This document shows, one piece after another, positions 16,478 to 24,831 of a stretch of DNA of 64,000 bases. Position 1 is the first letter of the stretch. Each line of letters begins with the position of its first letter. A model generated the notes under the pieces. That model was not told the origin of the DNA and searched no databases. It was given only the letters and a program-made list of their open reading frames with translations. Source of the DNA: Streptomonospora nanhaiensis (GTDB lineage: Bacteria; Actinomycetota; Actinomycetes; Streptosporangiales; Streptosporangiaceae); contig NZ_JACCFO010000001.1 of NCBI RefSeq assembly GCF_013410565.1, positions 2,542,001 through 2,606,000 on the forward strand. The letters run 5' to 3'. The position numbers and the translations under genes were made by a program.

Positions 16478-17569
16478 GTGGCACAGCGGCTTGTCCTGCA
16501 CATAGGTGTGCAGAAATCCGGAACGACGTATCTGCAGCAGATGATGCAGGACCGCACGCGCGAACTGGCCGCGATCAACGTCCTGTACCCGGTTCCGCCC
16601 CGCATGCGCTCCGAGGGCGGGCGGCTCAACCACCACGAGACCGCCACCTACGGCCTGCTGGGCACCGAGTACCCGTGGGTGAGCGAGGAGCGGGCCGCCA
16701 AGGAGAAGGCCTGGTGGGCCAGTCTGCGCAAGCAGGTGCGCGACTGGTCGGGCACCGCGGTCGTGTCGGCCGAGGCGCTGTCGGTCGTGCGCGCCGACGC
16801 CGCGCGGCGCACCGTCGAGGAGTTCGGGGTGCCGGAGAACACCGACGTGTTCATCACCGGGCGCGGGCTGGGCCGGCTGCTGCCGTCGGTGTGGCAGCAG
16901 CACGTCCGCAACGGCCACGCCACCAGCTACGACCGCTATCTGCGCCAGCTCGCCCAGCAGCGCGACCGGGGATGGGCGGAGCTGGAGGAGGACCCCAGGA
17001 CCCACCTGTGGCGGGCCTTCGCGCTGGGCAGGCTCGCGCAGCGGTGGGCCGGGATCGTGGGCCCCGACCGGGTGACCCTCATCACCAACCCGGGCTCGCC
17101 CGCCGACCGGCTCTGGCACCGCTTCCTGGAGGCGGTCCAGCTGGGCGACACGTCGGGACTGCCCGCGCCCGACACCGCCACCACCGTGCACAGCGGGGTG
17201 ACGGCGCCCGAGGCCGAGGTGCTGCGGTCGGTCAACGGCAACCTCGTGGACGCGGGCATGGACCGGCCTTCGGCCCGCCGGCTGCGGTCGCAGGTGATCG
17301 AGGGGTTCGCCGCGCGCGAGAAGCGGGGACCGCGCCTGGGCGTCCGCTCGGGGTTCCGCGACCGGGTGGCGGGGTGGAGCCAGGAGGACATCGCCGATCT
17401 GCACGAGTCGAAGGTGCGGATCGTCGGTGACGTCGCCGAACTCCACTACGACCCCGAGGCCGAGCCGGCCGAGCCCACCCCCGCCGAGATCGCCGAGGCC
17501 GCCGGCGTGGCCGTGCGCGCGGCGGCCGACTGGACGCCGAGCCCGCGGGAGGCGGCGAAGACCCGGTAG
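16478..17569 (+). CDS. Sulfotransferase-family-like protein
   Basis: A 363-residue protein beginning L-V-L-H-I-G-V-Q-K-S-G-T-T-Y-L. This is a P-loop-like 5' phosphosulfate-binding loop as in PAPS-dependent sulfotransferases (H-I-G-x-x-K-T/S-G-T/S-T). A later G-R-G-L-G-R-L-L-P-S-V-W-Q-Q fits the 3' phosphate-binding region in such proteins. The C-terminal 60 residues are Ala/Glu/Pro-rich. GTG start at 16478 follows GGGAGTAG. Acceptor substrate unknown; the local genes give no pathway clue. Sulfotransferase-fold membership is likely, activity is inferred. Confidence 0.7.
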   Translation: MAQRLVLHIGVQKSGTTYLQQMMQDRTRELAAINVLYPVPPRMRSEGGRLNHHETATYGLLGTEYPWVSEERAAKEKAWWASLRKQVRDWSGTAVVSAEALSVVRADAARRTVEEFGVPENTDVFITGRGLGRLLPSVWQQHVRNGHATSYDRYLRQLAQQRDRGWAELEEDPRTHLWRAFALGRLAQRWAGIVGPDRVTLITNPGSPADRLWHRFLEAVQLGDTSGLPAPDTATTVHSGVTAPEAEVLRSVNGNLVDAGMDRPSARRLRSQVIEGFAAREKRGPRLGVRSGFRDRVAGWSQEDIADLHESKVRIVGDVAELHYDPEAEPAEPTPAEIAEAAGVAVRAAADWTPSPREAAKTR

Positions 17570-17614
17570 CCCGCGCGGCACCCGGCCCAGCGCCGGTCAG
17601 CTCCCTACGCCCCA

Positions 17615-17641
17615 CGGCGGCCCCGGACCCCGGGGCCGCCG
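17615..17641. terminator. Bidirectional hairpin between convergent genes
   Basis: CGGCGGCCCCGG-ACC-CCGGGGCCGCCG, a 12-bp stem with a 3-base loop, lies midway between the ends of the sulfotransferase-like gene (17569) and the monooxygenase gene (17694), which converge. Confidence 0.6.
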
Positions 17642-17693
17642 CGTGCGTCGCGGGGTGCGCGGCGCCGGCGGGCGGCCGCCGCCCCGCCTCCCA

Positions 17694-18923
17694 TCAGGGG
17701 CCCGCGGGCGGGGCCACCGGGTACTCGCGCACGGGGAAGCGGGCCAGCTGGGTGGAGACCCGGTTCTCGCCGCCCAGAAGGCGCGCGCTCACGGCGGCGG
17801 GCAGGCGGGGCAGGGCGCTCAGCATCCACCCGGCCAGGCGGACCTCCAAGGGCGAGCGGGGCACCAGGGTGCGCATCGCCCGGGGGCCGAACCCGCGGCT
17901 GCGGGCCACGTAGTCGCCGATCTCGGCGGTGTAGCCGGCGAAGGCGGCGCGGTGGTCGCCCTCCGCCGCCGCGAGGTGGCCGGCCAGCACGTAGGCGGCG
18001 ACGAACGCCACCGTGGTGCCGCCGCCCACGGCCGGGCCGGGCGCGTACCCGGCGTCGCCCACCAGCGCGGTGCGGCCGCGCCACCACTCCGCCATGCGGA
18101 TCTGGCTGATGGAGTCGAAGTAGAAGTCGGCGGCGCCGCCGGCCTCCTCCAGCAGGCGGGGCACCTGCCAGCCGTCGTCGGCGAACATCTCCCGCAGCAG
18201 GCGCAGCTGCGCCTCGGTGTCGCGGTGGTCGAACGGCACCTCGGCGTGGCGGCGGAGGAAGACCGCGCGGGCGTCGCCGGTCTGCCAGACGGGGTAGAGC
18301 CCCACCAGCCGGTCGACGGCGTTGTACACCACCATGCGCCCGCTGAGGCCGAGGTGGTTGGGCACGGTGAAGGCGCTGAGGTAGCCGCCGAGGAAGTGCC
18401 GGTGGCGCTCCTCCGGGCCGAACACCAGCCGGCGCACCTGGGAGTGCAGGCCGTCGGCCCCCACCACCAGGTCGAACCGGCGCGGCGCGGCGTGCTCGAA
18501 GGCGACCTCGACGCCGCCGGGGTCCTCGCGCAGCGCGCTGATGGAGTCGCCGAACACGTACTCGACGTCGTCGCGCGTCGCGGCGTGCAGGATGCGGGCC
18601 AGTTCGCCGCGCAGCACCTCGACGTGGCGGTCGGCGGACTCCGCGGCGAGCCCGCCCAGGTCGACCTCGACCGGGCGGCGGCCGGGCCGCTCCAGGGTGA
18701 GCCGCGCGGTGCCGGTGGCGGCCGCGCGGACCTCGTCGAGCACGCCCATGCGCTCGGCGATCTCCACGGCCGGCTCGAACAGGTCCACGGCGTGGCCGCC
18801 GGTGCCCATGCGGAGTTCGGGCGTGCGCTCGACCACGACCGGGTTGTGGCCGCGGCGGCGCAGCCAGTAGGCCAGGACCGGCCCGGCCACGCTGGCCCCG
18901 GAGATCAGCACGGTCAGCCCCAC
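17694..18923 (-). CDS. FAD-dependent monooxygenase (PHBH/TetX-like)
   Basis: A 409-residue flavoprotein hydroxylase. Motifs: FAD-binding G-A-S-V-A-G-P (residues 8-14), R-G-H-N-P-V-V-V-E-R ending in the acidic/Arg loop near 32, G-A-D-G-L-H-S (about 148-154, the DG motif), and A-L-V-G-D-A-G-Y-A-P-G-P-A-V-G-G-G (about 272-288, the GD motif). It likely hydroxylates an aromatic compound or inactivates an antibiotic. GTG start at 18923 with GAGGAGG. The divergent TetR gene and two operators between them imply ligand-induced expression, the usual layout for detoxification or catabolic enzymes. Confidence 0.9.
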   Translation of the reverse strand: MGLTVLISGASVAGPVLAYWLRRRGHNPVVVERTPELRMGTGGHAVDLFEPAVEIAERMGVLDEVRAAATGTARLTLERPGRRPVEVDLGGLAAESADRHVEVLRGELARILHAATRDDVEYVFGDSISALREDPGGVEVAFEHAAPRRFDLVVGADGLHSQVRRLVFGPEERHRHFLGGYLSAFTVPNHLGLSGRMVVYNAVDRLVGLYPVWQTGDARAVFLRRHAEVPFDHRDTEAQLRLLREMFADDGWQVPRLLEEAGGAADFYFDSISQIRMAEWWRGRTALVGDAGYAPGPAVGGGTTVAFVAAYVLAGHLAAAEGDHRAAFAGYTAEIGDYVARSRGFGPRAMRTLVPRSPLEVRLAGWMLSALPRLPAAVSARLLGGENRVSTQLARFPVREYPVAPPAGP

Positions 18924-18938
18924 GGTGTCCTCCTCGTT

Positions 18939-18960
18939 GTTTACTTACCGGAAGGTAAAC
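18939..18960. promoter_or_regulatory. TetR operator 1
   Basis: A 22-bp palindrome GTTTACTTACC|GGAAGGTAAAC (two internal mismatches) between the monooxygenase and the tetR gene. The core TTTAC-TT-CCGG-GGTAAA is repeated at 18990-19011. The sequence is much more AT-rich than its surroundings. Confidence 0.8.
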
Positions 18961-18989
18961 GTAAACGGCGGCGAAGACCTCCGTCAATG

Positions 18990-19011
18990 GTTTACTTTCC
19001 GGTAGGTAAAA
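18990..19011. promoter_or_regulatory. TetR operator 2
   Basis: GTTTACTTTCC|GGTAGGTAAAA, nearly identical to operator 1, with centres 51 bp apart (about five helical turns). One site faces the monooxygenase promoter and one the tetR promoter, fitting joint repression and autoregulation by the TetR encoded at 19077. Confidence 0.8.
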
Positions 19012-19076
19012 GAATCCGCCCCCGCTGGGGGCGCACTACGCTCAATGCGTCAAGACGACCGAGGAGGACCGCCCAG

Positions 19077-19727
19077 GTGCCACGAGCGCGCAGCAGCGAG
19101 ACCCGCGAGCGGATCCAGGCCGCCGCCCTGGACCTGTTCAGCGAGCAGGGGGTGCAGCGGACGAGCCTGCGGGAGATCGCCGAGCGGCTGGGGCTGACCA
19201 AGCCCGCGCTGTACTACCACTTCCCCTCGCGCGAGGAGCTGGTGCGCAGCCTGGTCCAGCCGCTGATCGACGAGATCGAGGAGCTGATCTCCCGCGACGA
19301 GGCCGCCGGTGCCACCGACCCCCGCGCGCTGCTGGGCGGCTACTTCGACGCCAGCTGCCGCCACCGCCGGGTGACCGCCCTGGTCGCCCGCGAGCTGGCG
19401 ACGCTGTCGTACCTGGACCTGGGCGCGCGGGTCATGGACTGGCGGCGGCGGCTCATCGCCCTGCTGGCCGGGCCCGACGCCGACCTCACCGCGCAGAGCC
19501 GCGCGGTCACCGCCATCGGCGGACTGTCGGACTGCCTGGTGTTCTTCGGCGACGCCGACCCCCGGGAGCTGCGCCCGGCGGTGCTGACGGCCGCCCTGTC
19601 GGCCCTCGGTGTGGAGAACCCGGAGGGCCCCGAGGCCCCGCCCGGGTCCGCGCGCCGGCGGCCTTCGGAGCGGGGGCCGGAGGGGGCCGCCGGCCCGGCC
19701 GGCGACGGGGCGGGGGCCGCGCCCTGA
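19077..19727 (+). CDS. TetR-family repressor
   Basis: A 216-residue repressor. N-terminal helix-turn-helix at about residues 8-55 (R-E-R-I-Q-A-A-A-L-D-L-F-S-E-Q-G, T-S-L-R-E-I-A-E-R-L-G, K-P-A-L-Y-Y-H-F). The C-terminal ligand domain ends in a 30-residue Gly/Ala/Pro-rich tail that is probably disordered. GTG at 19077 lies eight bases after GAGGAGG. It is divergent from the FAD monooxygenase with twin operators between, so it most likely represses that gene and itself until an aromatic or antibiotic ligand binds. Confidence 0.9.
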   Translation: MPRARSSETRERIQAAALDLFSEQGVQRTSLREIAERLGLTKPALYYHFPSREELVRSLVQPLIDEIEELISRDEAAGATDPRALLGGYFDASCRHRRVTALVARELATLSYLDLGARVMDWRRRLIALLAGPDADLTAQSRAVTAIGGLSDCLVFFGDADPRELRPAVLTAALSALGVENPEGPEAPPGSARRRPSERGPEGAAGPAGDGAGAAP

Positions 19728-19761
19728 CCGCGGGGGCGGCCCCGCGGGCGCGGCCCCGGTG

Positions 19762-20544
19762 TCACGACCGCACCCGGCTCGGCAGGGTGAGGATCTCGGC
19801 GCCGTCGTCGGTGATGGCGATGGTGTGCTCGCTGTGCGCGGTGCGGCAGCCCGTCGCGCTGCGCAGGGTCCACCCGTCGGCGTCGGTGACCAGCTGCGCG
19901 GTGTCGGCCATGATCCACGGCTCCAGCGCCAGCAGCAGCCCGGGGCGCAGCCGGTAGCCGCGGCCGGGCCGCCCGGTGTTGGAGATGTGCGGCTCCTGGT
20001 GCATGGTCGACCCGATGCCGTGGCCGCCGAACTCGGTGTTGACCGGGTAGCCCGCCTCGCGCAGGACCGAGCCGATGGCGTGGGAGATGTCGCCCACACG
20101 GGCCCCGGGCGCGGCGGCGGCGATGCCGGCGGCCAGCGCGCGCTCGGTGGTCTCGATCATCGCCACGCTCTCGGGCGGCCGCGACTCGCCCACGATGAAG
20201 CTGATGGCGGCGTCGGCGGCGACCCCGCCCTTGGAGACGGCGAGGTCGAGGGTCAGCAGGTCGCCGTCGGCCAGCGCGCGGTCGTAGGGCCGCGCGTGGA
20301 GCACGGCGTCGTTGACGGCCGTGCAGATGTAGTGGCCGAACGGCCCGCGGCCGAAGGAGGGCGCGTAGTCGACGTAGCAGGACTCCGCTCCGGCCTCGAC
20401 GATCATGTCGCGCGCCCACCGGTCGATGTCGAGCAGGTTGGTGCCGACCGCGCAGCGGTCCTTCAGGGTGTGCAGGATGCGGCCGACCAGGGCGCCCGTC
20501 TCCTTCGCCTGGGCCAGTTCGGCGGGTTTCAGGATCTCGATCAT
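19762..20544 (-). CDS. map: Type I methionine aminopeptidase
   Basis: A 260-residue metalloprotease removing N-terminal methionine. All five metal ligands are present in their family context: L-T-L-D and V-A-A-D (spacing 11), G-G-H-G-I-G, A-L-E-P and S-E-H-T-I. The substrate-pocket H of A-V-L-H-A-R-P is kept although H-G-I-P is commoner. Length fits the short type I form without the zinc-finger extension. It stands alone rather than in the usual secY-adk-map-infA cluster, so it is probably a second copy. It is divergent from a small XRE regulator with a shared operator. Confidence 0.9.
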   Translation of the reverse strand: MIEILKPAELAQAKETGALVGRILHTLKDRCAVGTNLLDIDRWARDMIVEAGAESCYVDYAPSFGRGPFGHYICTAVNDAVLHARPYDRALADGDLLTLDLAVSKGGVAADAAISFIVGESRPPESVAMIETTERALAAGIAAAAPGARVGDISHAIGSVLREAGYPVNTEFGGHGIGSTMHQEPHISNTGRPGRGYRLRPGLLLALEPWIMADTAQLVTDADGWTLRSATGCRTAHSEHTIAITDDGAEILTLPSRVRS

Positions 20545-20574
20545 GCGGCGCCCCTCTCAGTGGTCCAATAACAA

Positions 20575-20596
20575 TACCGGCCATACTATGCCGGTA
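20575..20596. promoter_or_regulatory. Operator-like palindrome between map and XRE gene
   Basis: TACCGG-N10-CCGGTA with partial symmetry inside (CATAC/TATG), placed upstream of the XRE gene's TACAAT -10 (20598-20603) and within the map promoter region. It is a likely binding site for the XRE protein. It is AT-enriched against the local background. Confidence 0.6.
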
Positions 20597-20610
20597 CTAC
20601 AATCGCCGTC

Positions 20611-20913
20611 ATGGTCAGACTGCCGCTCACTCCCGACGAGGTCGAGCGCGGGCAGCGCCTCGGCGCCCTCCTGCGTCGCGCCAGGGGGAACCGCTCGATT
20701 CTCCAGACCGCGCTCGACGCCGGCGTCTCGCCCGAGACCCTCCGCAAGATCGAGACCGGCCGCGTGGCCACCCCCGCCTTCCCGACCATCGCCGCGGTCG
20801 CCGACGTCCTCGGCCTCTCCCTCGACGCGGTGTGGGCCGAGGTCACCCGGCCCGAGCGCGGCTCCGAACCGGTCGGCTCCGCCGACACCGCGGCCGCGCG
20901 GCTGGCCTCCTAG
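20611..20913 (+). CDS. Small XRE-family regulator
   Basis: A 100-residue protein consisting almost only of a Cro/C1-type helix-turn-helix (about residues 12-75: L-G-A-L-L-R-R-A-R, T-A-L-D-A-G-V-S-P-E-T-L-R-K-I-E-T-G). A short tail follows. The TACAAT -10 box ends seven bases before ATG, so the message is probably leaderless. It is divergent from methionine aminopeptidase; autoregulation and control of map through the palindrome at 20575 are likely but inferred from layout. Confidence 0.85.
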   Translation: MVRLPLTPDEVERGQRLGALLRRARGNRSILQTALDAGVSPETLRKIETGRVATPAFPTIAAVADVLGLSLDAVWAEVTRPERGSEPVGSADTAAARLAS

Positions 20914-20958
20914 GCGCGCGGCGGCCCGGCCGCCGATCCGCCGCCCGCGCCCCCGGCC

Positions 20959-23238
20959 TCAGTCGGCGGCGCGCGCCTCGACCAGCACCGCCTGCGCCGG
21001 GAGCAGCCGGGGCATCGGCACGCCCAGGGCGCCCAGCGCGGCGCCGCTGAGCACGGGCGGCGCGGTGCCGGCGCGCAGCCACGCGGGCGCGGTGGCCGCG
21101 CCCCGGGTGGGGTCGCCCAGCTCGGTGCGGTGGCGCAGCGTGTAGCGCCGATCGGGGTCGAGCCCGGGCAGCGGGGTGCGGCCGGGCTGCTCGGCGGCGG
21201 CCGTGGCCACCTGCGCGAAGCAGAACAGCGCGTGGTCGCGCCCGGGTGCCACCACGCCGTGCAGCAGCGCGGCGGGGTCGGTCTGCTCCCCGCGCACGGT
21301 CCGGCCGGTGCGCAGCAGCGGGCGGAACTCGCGGACCATCGCGGTCCAGGCGGTGAGCGCCGCCAGCTCGTGCTCGTCGCAGCCGGTGAGGTCCCACTCG
21401 ATCCCGGAGTGGCCGAACAGGGCCGTGCACAGCCGGAAGGCGAGGTCGGTGCGGCGGCCGGTGGTGTGGGCGGTCGGCGGGCCGACGTGGGCGCCGACCA
21501 GTTCGGGCGGCAGCAGCAGCCCGGTCCAGCGCTGGATCGCCTGCCGCTCCACGGGGTCGTTGCAGTCCGAGGCCCACACCCGCTCGGCGCGCTCGATGAT
21601 CCCCATGTCGATCCGCGCGCCGCCGCTGGCGCAGGACTCGAACTCCACGCCCGGGTGGCGCTCGCGCAGCGCGTCCAGCAGCGCGTAGACCGCCCGGGTC
21701 TGGCGGTGCACGCCGGGCACGCGGCGGGCGCCTCCGGGGGGCTCTTGGGGGCCGGGCCCGGCGCGGTGGACGGGCTCGTAGAGGGCGCGGTTGTGGTCCC
21801 ACTTGACGTAGGCGATCGGGTAGCGGGTGAGCAGCGCGTCGAGCCGGTCGTGGATGAGCCGCCAGGTGTCGGGCCGGGCGAGGTCCAGGACGTACTGGTG
21901 GCGCCAGGTGCGGCCGGGGTCGCCCTCGGGGTGGAGGAGGCGGGTGGGGTCGGTGCGGGCGAGGTCGGAGTCCAGGTTGACCATCTCCGGCTCCACCCAC
22001 AGGCCGAAGTCCATGCCCAGCGCGCGGACGTGGTCGATGATCGGGTCCAGGCCGTGCGGCCAGACGGCGGGGTCGACCTCCCAGTCGCCCAGGCCCGCGC
22101 GGTCGTGGCGCCGGCCCCGGAACCAGCCGTCGTCGAGCACGAACCGCTCGACGCCCACCCGCGCCGCCCGGTCGGCCAGCGCGCGCAGCCGGTCCAGGTC
22201 GTGGTCGAAGTAGACGGCCTCCCAGGTGTTGAGCACGATCGGGCGCGGGCGGGCCGGGTGCCGGGGCCGGGCGCGCAGGCTCTCGTGCAGGCGCGCGGAC
22301 ACGCCGTCGAGTCCGGCGGCGGAGTGGCAGAAGACGATCTCGGGGCCGGTGTAGGCCGCACCCGGGGCGAGCCGGACCTCGCCGGGGCGCAGGGCCTCGG
22401 CGCCGCCGAGGACGGCGGCGTGCGCGCCGGCGCCCTCGGGCAGGCGCTCCACCAGGTACTCCTGGTCGCCGCTCCAGGCGACGTGCACCGCCCACACCTC
22501 GCCCGCGCCGAACCCGAACCCCGGCGTGCCCGCCGCCGCCAGCAGGGGGCTGTCGTGGCCGGGGCGCCCGCGCAGGGCGCGGCGCAGCAGGGTGCCGTCG
22601 CGCATCGGGCCGCGCTGGGGGCTGCGCTCGCGCACCCAGCGGCCGGTGAGGTCCAGGACCTCGCAGGCGCGGGCGGGCAGCGGGAGCAGCACCCGCAGGG
22701 CGGAGAGGTCGTAGGGGGCGGGCTCGCCCGCGCCGGTGGCGGTGCCGGTGCCCGTGCCGGTGTCGGCGGTCGCGGTGGCGCGGGCGCGCAGCACGCCGAA
22801 GGCGTCGAGCCGGTAGCGCAACTCGACGGAGATCCCGACCGCGGGGTCGTGCAGGTCCAGCACCAGGGTGTCGGCGGTGCCGCCGGCGTGCAGCCGGTGC
22901 CCGCGCAGCCGCAGGCGCGGCTCGGTGCCGGTGCCCGCCCGGTGCCCGCTGAGGCCGGGCGTGCCGGCCCAGGCGTCGGCCTGGGTGGGCAGCACCGTGA
23001 ACCCGCGCGGGGCGTCGGGGGCGCTGTGGGGCACGGCGGGCACCGACGTGGTGCGCAGGTGCTCGGCGAGGCCGGGGGTGAGCGGGCCGAGGTCGGCGCC
23101 CCAGTGCAGCACCTCGGGCAGGCCGCGTCCGGCGAGCGGGGCGAGGTCCACGGCCAGGCAGGCGCCCGCGCGGCGCAGCACGGCGACCGGGGAGTCCGGT
23201 GCGGTGCCGGGGGCGGGGTCGGGCACGGAGTCGGGCAC
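20959..23238 (-). CDS. Alpha-galactosidase, glycoside hydrolase family 36
   Basis: A 759-residue intracellular glycosidase (no signal peptide) releasing alpha-galactosyl residues, for example from melibiose or raffinose. Family 36 catalytic pair is visible: nucleophile D481 in Y-V-K-W-D-H-N-R and acid/base D544 in S-C-A-S-G-G-A-R-I-D. Further motifs are F-V-L-D-D-G-W-F and W-V-E-P-E-M-V-N. Length matches the roughly 730-residue bacterial enzymes. GTG at 23238 with GGAGG; a run of acidic/Pro residues follows the start. It is downstream of a LacI gene in the same direction, about 150 bp apart, so probably controlled by it. The local transporter is a single-component MHS carrier rather than an ABC sugar system. 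Confidence 0.92.
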   Translation of the reverse strand: MPDSVPDPAPGTAPDSPVAVLRRAGACLAVDLAPLAGRGLPEVLHWGADLGPLTPGLAEHLRTTSVPAVPHSAPDAPRGFTVLPTQADAWAGTPGLSGHRAGTGTEPRLRLRGHRLHAGGTADTLVLDLHDPAVGISVELRYRLDAFGVLRARATATADTGTGTGTATGAGEPAPYDLSALRVLLPLPARACEVLDLTGRWVRERSPQRGPMRDGTLLRRALRGRPGHDSPLLAAAGTPGFGFGAGEVWAVHVAWSGDQEYLVERLPEGAGAHAAVLGGAEALRPGEVRLAPGAAYTGPEIVFCHSAAGLDGVSARLHESLRARPRHPARPRPIVLNTWEAVYFDHDLDRLRALADRAARVGVERFVLDDGWFRGRRHDRAGLGDWEVDPAVWPHGLDPIIDHVRALGMDFGLWVEPEMVNLDSDLARTDPTRLLHPEGDPGRTWRHQYVLDLARPDTWRLIHDRLDALLTRYPIAYVKWDHNRALYEPVHRAGPGPQEPPGGARRVPGVHRQTRAVYALLDALRERHPGVEFESCASGGARIDMGIIERAERVWASDCNDPVERQAIQRWTGLLLPPELVGAHVGPPTAHTTGRRTDLAFRLCTALFGHSGIEWDLTGCDEHELAALTAWTAMVREFRPLLRTGRTVRGEQTDPAALLHGVVAPGRDHALFCFAQVATAAAEQPGRTPLPGLDPDRRYTLRHRTELGDPTRGAATAPAWLRAGTAPPVLSGAALGALGVPMPRLLPAQAVLVEARAAD

Positions 23239-23386
23239 AGCGCCTCCACTCGCGGTCTCGCGGCGGCCGAGCCGTTCAAGCGTAGGCCATGGCCGGGCGC
23301 CGGGCACGGCAGGCGCGTCCGGGGGCGGCGGGTGCGGACGGCGGGCCGGGCGGGGGCGGTGCGGTGCCGCGCGGCCGGGGCGGCGG

Positions 23387-24421
23387 TCAGGCCGAGGCGC
23401 GCACGATCAGCTCCCAGGGCGCGGCCATGACCTCGCCGGGCAGCGGCGCGGTGGCGTCCAGGCGCGCGAAGAGGCGGGCGACCTCGCGGGAGAAGTCGAG
23501 TTCGCGCGCGCCCACGGTGGTCAGGGCGGGCGTGATCACCAGGCCCTCGGGGATGTTGCCGATCCCCGCCACCGCCAGCCCCTCGGGCACGGCGACGCCG
23601 TGGTCGCGGGCGGCCCACACGGCGTCGATGGCGGCGCGGTCGGTGGCCGACAGCACGGCGGTGGGCGGGTCGGGGCGGAGCAGCAGGTCGCGCACCGCGG
23701 CGTAGGCGGCGGGGCGGGAGTCGGCGACGGGCAGCACCAGGCCGGGGTCGGCCGCGATGCCGTGGGCGGCGAGCACGTCGCGGTGGCCGCGCAGCTTGAC
23801 CGAGCGGCCGGTGTCCCAGCGGTCCTCGCCGGGGTGGGCCAGGTAGGCGATGCGCCGGTGGCCGGAGTTCACCAGGTGCTCCACGGCGGCGCGGCAGGCG
23901 CGGGCGCGGTCCTGGCGGACGACGTCGAAGCCGTCGGGGGCGAGGTGGTCGTCGAACACGACGAGGGCCAAGCCGCGGCCCGCCAGCCGGGCCAGCTCGG
24001 CGGGGTCCACCCCGCAGTCGGGCAGCAGGACGGCGCCGTCGACGTAGCGCTCGCGCAGCACCCGCAGCGCTGCGTCGCCGGAGGCCGCGCCGCCCAGGGG
24101 GAGCGCCACCACGCCCAGGCCGCGCTCGGCCGCGCCCGCCTGCAGCTGCTCGACCAGCCGGTCCGACCAGGGGCTGGAGGGCGCGGGGTACATGAGCGCC
24201 ACCAGGTCGGTGCGGCGGCGGCGCAGGCTGCGGCCGGCGTGGTCGACCTGGTAGCCCACCTCGGCGACCGCGCGCAGCACCCGCCGGCGGGTCTCCTCGG
24301 GCGGCGGCTTGGCCCCGCCGCGCCGGCCGTTGAGCACGTAGGAGACGGTCGCGGTCGACACCCCCGCCCGGCGCGCGATGTCGCGCTGGGTCGGGCGTGC
24401 GGGGGGCTCGGTCACTGCCAC
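23387..24421 (-). CDS. LacI-family transcriptional regulator
   Basis: A 344-residue repressor. N-terminal HTH R-D-I-A-R-R-A-G-V-S-T-A-T-V-S-Y-V-L-N-G and hinge R-S-L-R-R-R-R-T-D, then a periplasmic-binding-protein-like sugar domain. The usual hinge A/L region reads S-L-R-R-R. A TAGGCT -10 (24435-24430 on the minus strand) lies eight bases before GTG at 24421, suggesting a leaderless start there; TTG 24430 and GTG 24415 are alternatives. It precedes the GH36 gene and is divergent from the MHS transporter/sulfatase unit, whose promoter carries a CG-centred palindrome of LacI type. It may control both sides. Confidence 0.9.
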   Translation of the reverse strand: MAVTEPPARPTQRDIARRAGVSTATVSYVLNGRRGGAKPPPEETRRRVLRAVAEVGYQVDHAGRSLRRRRTDLVALMYPAPSSPWSDRLVEQLQAGAAERGLGVVALPLGGAASGDAALRVLRERYVDGAVLLPDCGVDPAELARLAGRGLALVVFDDHLAPDGFDVVRQDRARACRAAVEHLVNSGHRRIAYLAHPGEDRWDTGRSVKLRGHRDVLAAHGIAADPGLVLPVADSRPAAYAAVRDLLLRPDPPTAVLSATDRAAIDAVWAARDHGVAVPEGLAVAGIGNIPEGLVITPALTTVGARELDFSREVARLFARLDATAPLPGEVMAAPWELIVRASA

Positions 24422-24559
24422 ATCCGGCAAGCCTAGCCGCCCGGCGCGGGCCCGGCCCGGGCGCCCGCCGACCGGGCCGGCCGCGGCCGTCCGCTACCGG
24501 GCGGGCCGCGCCCGCGGGCGACCCGCCCCGGGGGTCTGGACGCCGCCACCGCCGCGCTG

Positions 24560-24587
24560 TAGCGTGCGGCGTGTTAATCGAATAACA
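24560..24587 (+). promoter_or_regulatory. Promoter with CG-centred operator
   Basis: -10-like TAGCGT at 24560-24565 followed by the 16-bp near-palindrome TGTTAATCGAATAACA (24572-24587, six of seven arm pairs match). The operator would cover the transcription start. The central CG and 16-bp size fit a LacI-family site; the LacI gene starts 150 bp away on the other strand. The 410-bp gap otherwise shows no gene, and 245 bp separate this site from the transporter start, so a leader of that length is implied. Confidence 0.6.
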
Positions 24588-24831
24588 GAACGCAGGACGC
24601 CCGCCCGGCACCCCCGGGCGTCGGCCGCGCGGGTCCTCTCAGAGCCACCGGGGCGGCGTCGCCGCGCCGCCCGCCGGCTCTCCCCGCGCGGCCGCGGCCG
24701 TCCGTCCGGCCGCCCTTGGGCGGCGCGGGGCGCGGCACCTTCGTCCGGCCCGGTCCCGGCCCGCGTGCGCCCCGGCGCCGCGCACCCGGCCGTCTCCGGC
24801 CCGGCGCCACCGCCGAACGGAGAAGGCTGAC

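Noticed and set aside
17605-18987. Long frames overlapping the monooxygenase and many other genes on the opposite strand or in other phases.
   Set aside because: These are composition shadows: Arg/Ala/Pro/Gly-rich translations without domains, overlapping genes with clear family motifs.
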